Positions 1 to 5,872 of a DNA stretch of 5,872 nucleotides are shown here, one piece after another (position 1 is the stretch's first letter; every line of letters begins with the position of its first letter). Source of the stretch: an uncultured Paraburkholderia sp. (GTDB lineage: Bacteria > Pseudomonadota > Gammaproteobacteria > Burkholderiales > Burkholderiaceae); NCBI GenBank assembly GCA_937917025.1, contig CALFSF010000370.1:1-5872 (forward strand), in the 5' to 3' direction. The translations under genes and the position numbers were made by a program. The notes under the pieces were generated by a model. That model saw nothing but the letters and a program-made list of their open reading frames with translations, did not search any database and was not told the origin of the DNA.

Positions 1-847
1 CGCCGGTGCCGCCAATCACGGTGGCGATCAACACCGAGCCCGAACGCAGCATACCGACGCTTTCCGTCGACACCAGCTCGACGTTAATGAGCCCCAGCGT
101 ACCCGCGACACCCGCGAAAAACGACGACAGCACGAACATCCGATACCGCACGCGCCGTGGATCGCAACCCGTCGACGCAGCGCGCACCGGATTGTCGCGC
201 ACCGCATTCGCGAGCCGTACGAACGGCGTGCGCGAGAGCACCCACATCGCGAGCGTGGCGAGCAGGCACCAGCACGCGATCAGCGCATACGCCTCGCGCG
301 CGGGGCCAAACGTGAACGATCCCCAAGCCGGACCGCCCGCGCGGTCGATCGACACACCCGCTTCACCGCCGAACCAGTCGGGCAGCGACCACGCCGCAGC
401 CGCCACGAGTTCGCCGATGCCGAGCGTGATCATCGCGAACGCGGTGCCCGCGCGACGCGTCGCGACGAGACCGGCGATCGCACCGGCAAACGCGCCGCCC
501 ACGCCACCGGCGAGCGGCAGCCACGGCAACGGGAAGCCATACCGGTTAAAGAGATGCGCCGCGACGAGTGCGCCGATCCCGGCGAACGCGGCGTGACCGA
601 ACGACAGCAAGCCCGTCTCGCCGAGCAGCATGTTCCAGGAGAGCGCGAACACGATCATCGACGCGGTTTGCGCCAGATACGCGAGCATCCAGCTTTGCGA
701 CGACACGCAAGGCGGCACGACGAGCAGCGCGACCAACGCGAGCCACGACAGGCCGGTTCGCCACACAGACGCATGCGCGCGCGATTCGCCAGCGGCATTA
801 ACGCTGCCGGACACTGGAGGCACGCGGTGCAAATCAGGCCTCGTCAT
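1..847 (-). CDS. livM: Branched-chain amino acid-type ABC transporter permease LivM (3' end outside window)
   Basis: Second inner-membrane permease subunit of a LivFGHMJ-type importer; with LivH it would form the translocation pore. The frame is open for 282 codons from ATG at 847 to the left edge, so the C-terminus is missing. Visible features: an N-terminal tail of about 30 residues, a first hydrophobic helix (about 33-47), the family-typical stretch LLGETGLLSFGHAAFAGIGA (75-94), a helix around 112-128, and the segment AFAMITLGIGELVAA (136-150). The cytoplasmic loop VRDNPVRAASTGCDP (216-230) corresponds to the EAA loop that contacts the ATPases, and FFAGVAGTLG (243-252) follows it. The start overlaps the end of livH by 14 bp, in another frame, indicating translational coupling. 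Shine-Dalgarno is poor (GGGCGG just upstream). Permease family is certain; the substrate is unknown, and aromatic or other organic acids are as possible as branched-chain amino acids. Confidence 0.93.
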   Translation of the reverse strand, partial: MTRPDLHRVPPVSGSVNAAGESRAHASVWRTGLSWLALVALLVVPPCVSSQSWMLAYLAQTASMIVFALSWNMLLGETGLLSFGHAAFAGIGALVAAHLFNRYGFPLPWLPLAGGVGGAFAGAIAGLVATRRAGTAFAMITLGIGELVAAAAWSLPDWFGGEAGVSIDRAGGPAWGSFTFGPAREAYALIACWCLLATLAMWVLSRTPFVRLANAVRDNPVRAASTGCDPRRVRYRMFVLSSFFAGVAGTLGLINVELVSTESVGMLRSGSVLIATVIGGTG

Positions 848-1772
848 CGCGCCGCCCGAAAAGACCACGCGGCCGCAGCGCCAGCATCGCGACGAGCAGC
901 AGATACGGCACGAGCGGCGCAACCTGCGCGACGCTGAGCGATGCCCATTGCGCCGGCAGCGACTGTCCGGCGAAGGCGGCAAGCGAACCGAGCGACACGT
1001 CGCTTGCGACCGCGAACGTCTGCGTACACCCCACCACCAGCGAGGCCACGAGCGCGCCGCCGAGCGACCCGAGACCGCCGGTCACGACCACCACGAACAC
1101 GATCGAGCCGACCGAATCGGCCATCGCCGGCTCGATCACGAAGAGCGGTGCGCCGATCACGCCGGCCAGCGCGGCAAGCGCGGTGCCCGCCGCGAATACC
1201 AGCGTGAACACGCGCGGCACGTTGTGACCGAGCGCCTCGACGGCGCTCGCATGGGTCAGCGCCGCGCGCACGATCAGACCGGTTTTCGACGTGTGCAGCA
1301 GCACATACAGCGCGGCGAGCATCGCGACCGAAACCGCCATCATGAACGCGCGATAACGCGAAAAACCCGCGCCGAACACCGTGAAGAGCGGGCCGTCCAG
1401 CGCGTGCGGCACGGGTGCCGACAGCGCCGGCAAACCCCACACGAGCTTGACCGCTTCGCCGATCAGATACGCCGCGCCGAACGTGAGCAGCAACTCGGCA
1501 AGGTGACCGTGCGGGCGCACGCGCCGCAGCAACCAGCGCTCCATCGCCGCGCCGACGAGGCCGACCACCACCGGCGCAATCACGAGCGCACTCCAGAACC
1601 CGGCGTGCGCCGCGACCGAAAGCCCGACGTACGCGCCGAGCATGTAAAAGCTGGCGTGCGCGAAGTTGAGCACGCCGAGCATGCTGAAAATCAGCGTCAG
1701 CCCCGCCGACAGCATGAACAGCAGCAATCCGTAGCTGACGCCGTTCAGCAGGTTGAGGACGAGCGACTGCAC
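834..1772 (-). CDS. livH: Branched-chain amino acid-type ABC transporter permease LivH
   Basis: First inner-membrane permease of the same importer, 312 residues, complete. The N-terminus carries the LivH hallmark NLLNGVSYGLLLFMLSAGLT (8-27... family start), then LGVLNFAHASFYMLGAY (32-48). The EAA loop is VEALGHNVPRVF (178-189), and the conserved glycine-rich TGGLGSLGGAL (231-241) precedes the last helices; the end is RPRGLFG (300-306). Several strongly hydrophobic helices run throughout. Compared with E. coli LivH as I remember it, about 20 extra residues lie between the glycine-rich segment and RPRGLFG (about 255-285). The start codon is GTG at 1772, three bases after the TAG of the thioesterase gene, and this start puts the family N-terminus at residue 1. 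No strong ribosome site is visible, so translation is probably coupled to the upstream gene. Permease assignment is firm; the transported compound is not known. Confidence 0.95.
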   Translation of the reverse strand: MQSLVLNLLNGVSYGLLLFMLSAGLTLIFSMLGVLNFAHASFYMLGAYVGLSVAAHAGFWSALVIAPVVVGLVGAAMERWLLRRVRPHGHLAELLLTFGAAYLIGEAVKLVWGLPALSAPVPHALDGPLFTVFGAGFSRYRAFMMAVSVAMLAALYVLLHTSKTGLIVRAALTHASAVEALGHNVPRVFTLVFAAGTALAALAGVIGAPLFVIEPAMADSVGSIVFVVVVTGGLGSLGGALVASLVVGCTQTFAVASDVSLGSLAAFAGQSLPAQWASLSVAQVAPLVPYLLLVAMLALRPRGLFGRRDDEA

Positions 1773-1775
1773 TCG

Positions 1776-2219
1776 CTAGTCCGCCGCCACGACAAGCGGC
1801 GCGAGCGCCGCGTGCAGCGCATCCGGCAGCGCGACCGGACGACGCGTCCCGCGATCGACGTACACATGCACGAAGTGCCCCTGCGCCGCCGCATGCGTGC
1901 CGCCTTCCCTGAAGAGACCGACTTCGTAGCGCACGCTCGTCGAACCGAGGCGCGCCACGCGCAAGCCCGCCTCGACCCGCTCCGGAAACACGAACGGTTC
2001 GAAGTAGTTGCAGTGCGTTTCCACGACGAGCCCGATCGTCGCGCCGCGCTCGAAATCGAGCGCTCCGGTGCGGATCAGATACTCGTTCACCACCGTGTCG
2101 AAGTAGCTGTAATAGACCGTGTTATTGACGTGGCCGTAGACGTCGTTGTCCATCCAGCGCGTCGAGATCGGCAGAAAGTGGCGGTAAGCTTCGCGTGGCG
2201 TCGGAGTCGGTTTGCTCAT
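1776..2219 (-). CDS. Acyl-CoA thioesterase, hotdog fold (4HBT/YbgC-FadM-like)
   Basis: A 147-residue protein of the 4-hydroxybenzoyl-CoA thioesterase superfamily, which hydrolyses acyl- or aroyl-CoA to free acid and CoA in the cytoplasm. The signature is TRWMDNDVYGHVNNTVYYSY (20-39): D26 sits where these enzymes keep the catalytic acid, followed by GHVNN (29-33) at the start of the hot-dog helix. ETHCNYFEPFVFPERVEAGL (67-86) and GSTSVRYEVGLF (92-103) match the usual beta strands. Length is typical of single-domain members, which work as dimers or tetramers. The gene starts 39 bp after the alcohol dehydrogenase stop and ends 3 bp before livH, so it belongs to the transporter operon. The bases before ATG (GATAAAAAG) give only a weak ribosome site. 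Substrate is not predictable: aromatic-CoA, beta-oxidation intermediates and a general CoA-recycling role are all possible. Confidence 0.9.
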   Translation of the reverse strand: MSKPTPTPREAYRHFLPISTRWMDNDVYGHVNNTVYYSYFDTVVNEYLIRTGALDFERGATIGLVVETHCNYFEPFVFPERVEAGLRVARLGSTSVRYEVGLFREGGTHAAAQGHFVHVYVDRGTRRPVALPDALHAALAPLVVAAD

Positions 2220-2258
2220 CTTTTTATCGCGTCGTCAGGGGTCGCCATGGCGGCAGGA

Positions 2259-3407
2259 TCAGAACGATTCGGTCAGCATGCGGCGATAGTCCTCCGCCGA
2301 AGCCTCGCGCGGATTCGTCTTGTGGCAATGATCGACCAGCGCGCCCTTGATGACCTTGTCGAACACGCTTTCGTCGACGCCCATCTGTTTCAGCCCCGTC
2401 GGCAGCCCGAGACGCGCGGTCATGTCGAACAGCGCCCCGGCAAGATCGGCGTTCTCCGGCAGGTTCATCACGCGACGCATGCGCGCGTAGCGGTTGTTCG
2501 CGACCACGGTTTCAGCGGACGCGTTAAAGCGCAGCACGGCCGGCAGCACGACGGCGTTCAGCGTGCCGTGATGCAGCGACGTGCGCCCGTTCACCGCGAT
2601 GCCGCCGAGCGGATGCGACAGCGAGTGTACGCAGCCGAGCCCCTTCTGGAACGCCATCGCGCCCTGCATCGACGCGCTCATCATGTTCAGGCGCGCGTCC
2701 CGGTCGCCGCCGTCGTGCGTCGCGCGCTCGATATTGGCCCATGCGCGCTCGAGCCCGTCGAGCGCAATGCCGTCCGCCGGCGGATTGAACGCAGGCGCGA
2801 GGAACGTTTCGATGCAGTGCGCCACCGCATCCATGCCCGTGGCGGCCGTCAAACCGGCAGGCAGGCCGAGCGTCAGGCCCGGATCGCAGATCGCCGACTT
2901 CGGCAGCAGATGCCACGAGTGAAAGCCGAGCTTGCGGCCGTCGTTCAGGATCACGATCGCACCGCGCGCGACTTCGCTGCCGGTGCCCGACGTGGTCGGA
3001 ATCGCGACAAGGGGCGCCGCGGCATCCGTGATCCTGCCGCTACCGCCTTCGATCGTCGCGTATTGCGTCAGCGCCCCCGGGTGCGTCGCGGCAATCGCCA
3101 CGCCTTTTGCCAGATCGATCGACGAACCGCCGCCGACCGCAACCAGCCCGTCGCACCCGTCCTCGCGATACCGCGCGGCGGCGGCGAGAACCATGGCCTC
3201 GGTCGGATTCGACGGCGTGTCGTCGAATACCGGCACGTCGGCGAGCTTCAGCGCATCGATCGCGCGCTGGGCAATGCCCGCTGCGACAACACCCTTGTCG
3301 GTAATGACGAGCGGTCGTTTGATGCCGACCCGCGCGCATTCGGCGGGCAGTTGCGCGAGCGCGTCGTAACCGAGATGAATGTGCGTCAGATAGTAGATGT
3401 AGGCCAT
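2259..3407 (-). CDS. Iron-containing (group III) alcohol dehydrogenase
   Basis: NAD(P)-dependent, metal-dependent alcohol dehydrogenase of the Fe-ADH family, interconverting an alcohol and an aldehyde or ketone; cytoplasmic; 382 residues, the usual length. The N-terminal nucleotide-binding half shows VAVGGGSSIDLAKG (89-102) and IPTTSGTGSEV (136-146). The C-terminal helical half holds the metal ligands D193 and H197 in GMDAVAHCIE (191-200), H261 in CVHSLSHPLGG (259-269), and H280 in LHHGTLNAV (278-286). H265 matches the extra conserved active-site histidine. All four ligands are present, so the enzyme should be active. I chose ATG at 3407 over the in-frame ATG at 3470 because an AGGAG lies 11 bases upstream, the protein then begins like its family, and the predicted promoter would start RNA near 3470. 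It is first in a set with the thioesterase and livHM. Possible substrates include short diols, hydroxy acids or aromatic alcohols; none is shown. Confidence 0.95.
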   Translation of the reverse strand: MAYIYYLTHIHLGYDALAQLPAECARVGIKRPLVITDKGVVAAGIAQRAIDALKLADVPVFDDTPSNPTEAMVLAAAARYREDGCDGLVAVGGGSSIDLAKGVAIAATHPGALTQYATIEGGSGRITDAAAPLVAIPTTSGTGSEVARGAIVILNDGRKLGFHSWHLLPKSAICDPGLTLGLPAGLTAATGMDAVAHCIETFLAPAFNPPADGIALDGLERAWANIERATHDGGDRDARLNMMSASMQGAMAFQKGLGCVHSLSHPLGGIAVNGRTSLHHGTLNAVVLPAVLRFNASAETVVANNRYARMRRVMNLPENADLAGALFDMTARLGLPTGLKQMGVDESVFDKVIKGALVDHCHKTNPREASAEDYRRMLTESF

Positions 3408-3418
3408 GTCGATGCTGT

Positions 3419-3423
3419 CTCCT
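3419..3423 (-). promoter_or_regulatory. Ribosome binding site deciding the Fe-ADH start
   Basis: The minus strand reads AGGAG, separated by 11 bases from ATG at 3407. It is the best Shine-Dalgarno match in the operon and supports the 382-residue start over the upstream in-frame ATG at 3470. Confidence 0.65.
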
Positions 3424-3476
3424 GATGGTGCTGGAAAAGTGTGGCGCGGACTGCCGTGTGCCGGGGTCATGCAGCC

Positions 3477-3505
3477 ACTCTAGCAACATGGCGACGTGCT
3501 GACTA
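3477..3505 (-). promoter_or_regulatory. Candidate sigma70 promoter of the Fe-ADH/thioesterase/livHM operon
   Basis: On the minus strand a -35-like TAGTCA (3505-3500, 4 of 6 to TTGACA) is followed after exactly 17 bases by TAGAGT (3482-3477, 4 of 6 to TATAAT). The -10 is preceded by TGC, an extended -10 arrangement. RNA would begin near 3470, giving an untranslated leader of about 63 bases before the dehydrogenase ATG. The match is modest, as expected for an activator-dependent promoter, and an inverted repeat lies immediately upstream. No sigma54-type GG-N10-GC pair was found here. Confidence 0.4.
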
Positions 3506-3507
3506 TC

Positions 3508-3531
3508 CGCCGGATGGCCAGGTGTCCGGCG
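3508..3531. repeat. Inverted repeat upstream of the catabolic operon (candidate operator)
   Basis: Perfect 7-base arms CGCCGGA (3508-3514) and TCCGGCG (3525-3531) flank a 10-base centre that contains TGGCCA. No T-run follows on either strand, which speaks against an intrinsic terminator for the Nudix gene. The centre is about 50 bases upstream of the predicted transcription start, the usual place for an activator. The binding protein, if any, is not in this window. Confidence 0.4.
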
Positions 3532-3582
3532 TGTTGAAAACGTGGTCGAATGACTGCAGGCAAACGCTCGCCAGCACGCGGC

Positions 3583-4113
3583 TCACTGCCCCGGCCGCTC
3601 GACGAATTCAAAAGGCAGGCCGCGCCGGCGCATCCATTCGCCGAGCGCCTGTCCGGTGCCCGCCCGCCACGGCCGCAGGTTCGCCGGTTCGACGAGCCGG
3701 TATTCGAGCAGTTCGGGCGAAAGCGTGACCGTGCCGTGCGCCTTCACGTGGTAAGCGATGATCAGCTCGTTCTTGCGGATGAATTCGTACACGCCGATCA
3801 GCTCGACCGATTCCGCATGCAGCGCGGTTTCCTCGAGCACCTCGCGCGCGATGCCTTCCTCGGGTGTTTCGCCGTTCTCGAGAAACCCGGTGATCAGCGC
3901 GAACATGCCTTCGGGCCACGCCGCGTTGCGCGCGAGCAGGATCTTGCCTTCGTATTCGACGATGGCCGCTACGACCGGCAGCGGGTTGTTCCAGTGCACG
4001 TAGCCGCAGGTTTCGTCGGGACAGACCCGGCGCACGCGGCCGCCCTCGTGGGCGGCGTCGCTGCGTTCGGTGAGCGGTGTCGCGCAGCGTGGGCAGTATT
4101 GATAGTCGGACAT
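3583..4113 (-). CDS. Nudix hydrolase with N-terminal zinc ribbon
   Basis: A 176-residue, probably cytoplasmic pyrophosphohydrolase of the Nudix superfamily, cleaving nucleoside diphosphate-X compounds. A zinc ribbon is seen as C7-x2-C10 and C31-x4-C36. The Nudix fold begins near PLPVVAAIVEYEGKILLAR (44-62), and the Nudix box runs from G76 to L98 with E82, R90, E91, E94 and E95 all in place. The conserved glycine near its end is alanine (A97, codon GCG). The ribbon plus Nudix order recalls NudC (NADH pyrophosphatase), but the NudC signature SQPWPFPxS after the box is absent; the corresponding part reads IGVYEFIRKNELIIAYHV (105-122), so NADH or NAD-capped RNA specificity should not be assumed. 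The gene starts 96 bp after the threonine aldolase stop and may be co-transcribed with it. The ribosome site is weak. Substrate is unknown. Confidence 0.92.
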   Translation of the reverse strand: MSDYQYCPRCATPLTERSDAAHEGGRVRRVCPDETCGYVHWNNPLPVVAAIVEYEGKILLARNAAWPEGMFALITGFLENGETPEEGIAREVLEETALHAESVELIGVYEFIRKNELIIAYHVKAHGTVTLSPELLEYRLVEPANLRPWRAGTGQALGEWMRRRGLPFEFVERPGQ

Positions 4114-4209
4114 GCTCGTTGGAATTGAGGTGAATGAATGTCGGGAAAAGCTTTGGATCGTTTCACGTCGTGCGCGGCGCAGCGCGGTATGCGCGGGCGG
4201 CGCTCGCGC

Positions 4210-5241
4210 TCACGCGGCGCACAGGTCGCGCACTTCGGCGGCGAACCGCTCGACGGTTTCGGGCTGCGTGTCCCACGCGCACATCAGACGGCAACCGCCC
4301 GCGCCGATGAACTCGTAGAACTTCCAGCCTTTCGCCCGCATCGCTTTCGCCGCCTGCGCCGGCAGTTGCGCGAACACGGCGTTCGATTCGACCGGAAACA
4401 TGATGCTCACACCCTGAATCGCCTCGAGGCGCGTCTTCATGAGTTGTGCCATCGCGTTCGCGTGGCGCGCGTTGCGCAGCCAGACGTCGCCGTCGAGCAG
4501 GCCCAGCCACGGCGCCGAGATGAAGCGCATCTTCGACGCGAGCTGGCCCGCCTGTTTAAGGCGATACGCGAAATCGTCGGCCAGCGCGCGATCGAAGAAC
4601 ACGACCACTTCGCCCACCGGCAGGCCGTTCTTCGTGCCGCCAAAACACAGCACGTCGACGCCCGCGCGCCACGTGATCTCCGAAGGATGCACGCCGAGCG
4701 TCGCCACCGCGTTGGCGAAGCGGGCGCCGTCCATGTGGACCTTCAGATGATGCCGTTTGGCAATCGCGGCGATCGCGCGCACTTCCTCGACGGTGTAGAC
4801 GCTGCCGACTTCCGTCGACTGCGTGAGCGTCACCACCTTCGGCTTCGGATAGTGGATATCGGCGCGCCGGGTCACGACGGCCTCGATGGCATCGGGCGTC
4901 AGCTTGCCGTGGAGGCCGGGCGCGGTCAGCAGCTTCGAGCCGCCGGAGACAAATTCGGGGCCGCCGCACTCGTCGGTCTCGATGTGCGCGAGGTCGTGGC
5001 AGATCACCGAGTGATACGACTGGCACAGCGACGCCAGTGCCAGCGAATTCGCCGCCGTGCCGTTAAAAACGAAGAACGCTTCGCAGTCGGTCTGAAACAG
5101 GTCGCGCAGGCGGTCGCATACGCGCTCGGTCCAGGAATCGTCGCCGTAAGCCGGCTCGTGGCCGCTGTTGTTCGCTTCAACGAGTGCCGCGAGCGCCTCG
5201 GGGCAGATGCCGGCGTAATTGTCCGACGCAAAGTGTTGCAT
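4210..5241 (-). CDS. ltaE: Low-specificity L-threonine aldolase (PLP-dependent)
   Basis: A 343-residue cytoplasmic fold-type I PLP enzyme that cleaves L-threonine and L-allo-threonine to glycine and acetaldehyde, and can also act on other beta-hydroxy amino acids. Diagnostic features: the N-terminal FASDNYAGICPEAL (4-17), which includes the substrate/PLP-pocket SDN; FNGTAANSLAL (59-69), holding the phosphate; HIETDECGGPEF (86-97), with H86 as the likely ring-stacking histidine; VHMDGARFANA (168-178), with D171 pairing to the pyridine nitrogen; and FGGTKNG (200-206), with K204 as the Schiff-base lysine. Length is normal and nothing is missing. The HIETDECGG form is closer to the Pseudomonas/Rhizobium-type enzymes than to E. 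coli LtaE, so the symbol marks function rather than close orthology. A sigma70-like promoter sits just upstream. Only a weak ribosome site (AGGG, 13 bases before ATG) is seen. Confidence 0.95.
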   Translation of the reverse strand: MQHFASDNYAGICPEALAALVEANNSGHEPAYGDDSWTERVCDRLRDLFQTDCEAFFVFNGTAANSLALASLCQSYHSVICHDLAHIETDECGGPEFVSGGSKLLTAPGLHGKLTPDAIEAVVTRRADIHYPKPKVVTLTQSTEVGSVYTVEEVRAIAAIAKRHHLKVHMDGARFANAVATLGVHPSEITWRAGVDVLCFGGTKNGLPVGEVVVFFDRALADDFAYRLKQAGQLASKMRFISAPWLGLLDGDVWLRNARHANAMAQLMKTRLEAIQGVSIMFPVESNAVFAQLPAQAAKAMRAKGWKFYEFIGAGGCRLMCAWDTQPETVERFAAEVRDLCAA

Positions 5242-5291
5242 GGCGGGCGGCGCACCCTGTAGAAGGCACGCGAAAGTAACGGGAAGCAGAC

Positions 5292-5320
5292 ATTTTAGTG
5301 CGCCGTCCCGTTATTGTCCG
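5292..5320 (-). promoter_or_regulatory. Sigma70-like promoter of the threonine aldolase gene
   Basis: The minus strand carries CGGACA (5320-5315, 4 of 6 to TTGACA), exactly 17 bases, then TAAAAT (5297-5292, 5 of 6 to TATAAT). RNA would start near 5285, leaving a leader of about 44 bases before ATG at 5241. The local A/T enrichment stands out in this GC-rich DNA. It probably also serves the downstream Nudix gene. Confidence 0.55.
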
Positions 5321-5360
5321 GTCGTTCGAATTTGCTGGAGGGTAATCGTAGGGTCGGGAA

Positions 5361-5376
5361 GCGCCGTGGACGGCGC
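5361..5376 (-). terminator. Small GC hairpin after the MFS gene, possible weak terminator
   Basis: A perfect 6-bp stem (GCGCCG and CGGCGC) closes a 4-base loop, 33 bases past the stop of the transporter gene and upstream of the threonine aldolase promoter. Only two T follow on the minus strand, so it is at best a weak intrinsic terminator or a 3'-end stabilising hairpin. Confidence 0.3.
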
Positions 5377-5409
5377 ACGAGGCGCGAACGGGTGTACGGC
5401 CGGAGCGGG

Positions 5410-5872
5410 CTATCGGTGCGAGCGGCGCTTCGAGACGCGGGTGACGATAAGGAGGCCGGCGGCGCCGAGCATCAGTGCGAACGCGGCCAGCCACAGCGCG
5501 GGCGAAAACGAGCCCGTATGAGCGGCGACCGGCGCGGCCACCAGCGGCCCCGCGATCTGGCCGATGCCATAGGCGGCCGTGGCGTACCCCATCAGTCCGG
5601 CGGCATGCTCCCCGTGCAGGCGGCGGGCTTCACGCATCGCAAAGAGTGTGATCGCCGTGAACGGCAGCCCGATCAGCACGCTGCCGATCGAGAAGCCCGC
5701 TGCGGTCGGCCAGACGATGCCCGCCGCGATGCCTGCCGCCTGCAGCACGTAAGCGCCCGCGAGAAGCGTGCGATTGTCCCAGTGGAGCGGCAGGCGCGCG
5801 CCGAGCAGCGCGCCTACCATGAGCGCCACGCCGAACATCGGCCAGAACAGATCGGGCCCGGCCGACCCCGGT
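5410..5872 (-). CDS. MFS transporter, YbfB/YjiJ-type, C-terminal part (5' end outside window)
   Basis: The frame is open from the right edge to TAG at 5410-5412, giving 153 residues. Because it stays open through PDLFWP upstream of the first internal ATG (5838), that ATG is not a start and the gene continues outside the window. About five hydrophobic helices are seen: FWPMFGVALMVGALLGARLP; the stretch after NRTLLAGAY; FSIGSVLIGLPFTAITLF; MGYATAAYGIGQIAGPLVAA; and LWLAAFALMLGAAGLLIV. The protein ends in a basic tail (SKRRSHR). This pattern, with GYATAAYGIGQIAGP, fits the last helices of a 12-helix major facilitator of the YbfB/YjiJ type, whose members mostly have unknown substrates. The gap, the hairpin and the new promoter separate it from the threonine aldolase gene. 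Confidence 0.82.
   Translation of the reverse strand, partial: PGSAGPDLFWPMFGVALMVGALLGARLPLHWDNRTLLAGAYVLQAAGIAAGIVWPTAAGFSIGSVLIGLPFTAITLFAMREARRLHGEHAAGLMGYATAAYGIGQIAGPLVAAPVAAHTGSFSPALWLAAFALMLGAAGLLIVTRVSKRRSHR

Noticed and set aside
6..596. 196-codon open frame on the plus strand at the left edge
   Set aside because: Shadow of livM, which is clearly coding on the minus strand; the translation is Ser/Pro/Ala-rich with no domain.
630..3425. 931-codon open frame on the plus strand across livM, livH, thioesterase and Fe-ADH
   Set aside because: It is codon-aligned antisense to livH, thioesterase and Fe-ADH, which all share one frame, so its stops would need sense TTA, CTA or TCA codons, which are very rare at this GC. 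The product is Arg/His-rich without a recognisable domain.
3408..3470. Fe-ADH start at the upstream in-frame ATG (403 residues)
   Set aside because: The extra 21 residues do not look like the family, no ribosome site precedes that ATG, and the predicted transcript would begin at about that position.
3470..3515. Sigma54 promoter before the Fe-ADH
   Set aside because: TTGCT occurs, but the required GG 10 bases upstream of its GC is missing.
4114..4209. Promoter or terminator in the gap between threonine aldolase and Nudix genes
   Set aside because: The GC-rich part holds direct GCGGCGC copies but no convincing hairpin followed by T, and no -35/-10 pair of fair quality was found.
4138..5262. 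374-codon open frame on the plus strand opposite the threonine aldolase
   Set aside because: Also codon-aligned antisense to a strongly conserved gene, low-complexity Arg/His/Ala-rich, no ribosome site or domain.
5410..5838. Complete 142-residue membrane protein starting at 5838
   Set aside because: The frame stays open to the right edge and continues the MFS sequence, so this is the end of a larger transporter.

Overview
The window is GC-rich DNA (clearly above 60 % G+C by eye), with near-exclusive G/C third codon positions. Its gene families look like the chromosome of a beta-proteobacterium of the Burkholderia/Paraburkholderia group; this is judged from protein style and composition, not from a search. 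All six supported genes, two of them cut by the window edges, lie on the minus strand, so the biological reading order is from right to left. No RNA gene, mobile element or CRISPR array was seen.

Reading order: (1) the C-terminal part of an MFS transporter of the YbfB/YjiJ type enters from the right edge and stops at 5410. (2) A 168-bp gap holds a small GC hairpin and a good sigma70-like promoter (-10 TAAAAT). (3) A complete PLP-dependent low-specificity L-threonine aldolase follows, then (4) a Nudix hydrolase with an N-terminal zinc ribbon and an altered Nudix box. (5) A 175-bp gap holds a 7-bp-arm inverted repeat directly upstream of a plausible extended -10 promoter. (6) This promoter would drive a tightly packed set: an iron-dependent (group III) alcohol dehydrogenase, a hotdog-fold acyl-CoA thioesterase, and the two membrane subunits livH and livM of a branched-chain-amino-acid-type ABC transporter. 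livM runs off the left edge.

The last four genes look like one transcription unit: spacings are 39 bp, 3 bp and a 14-bp overlap. Joining a LivHM-type importer to an alcohol dehydrogenase and an acyl-CoA thioesterase suggests uptake and catabolism of a small organic or aromatic compound through a CoA-linked route, rather than plain leucine uptake. The substrate cannot be read from the sequence. The threonine aldolase/Nudix pair appears to be a separate housekeeping-type unit. I see no clearly novel system here. The most notable points are the operon composition, the Nudix-box Gly-to-Ala change, the inverted repeat upstream of the catabolic operon, and a very long antisense open frame that codon alignment explains.
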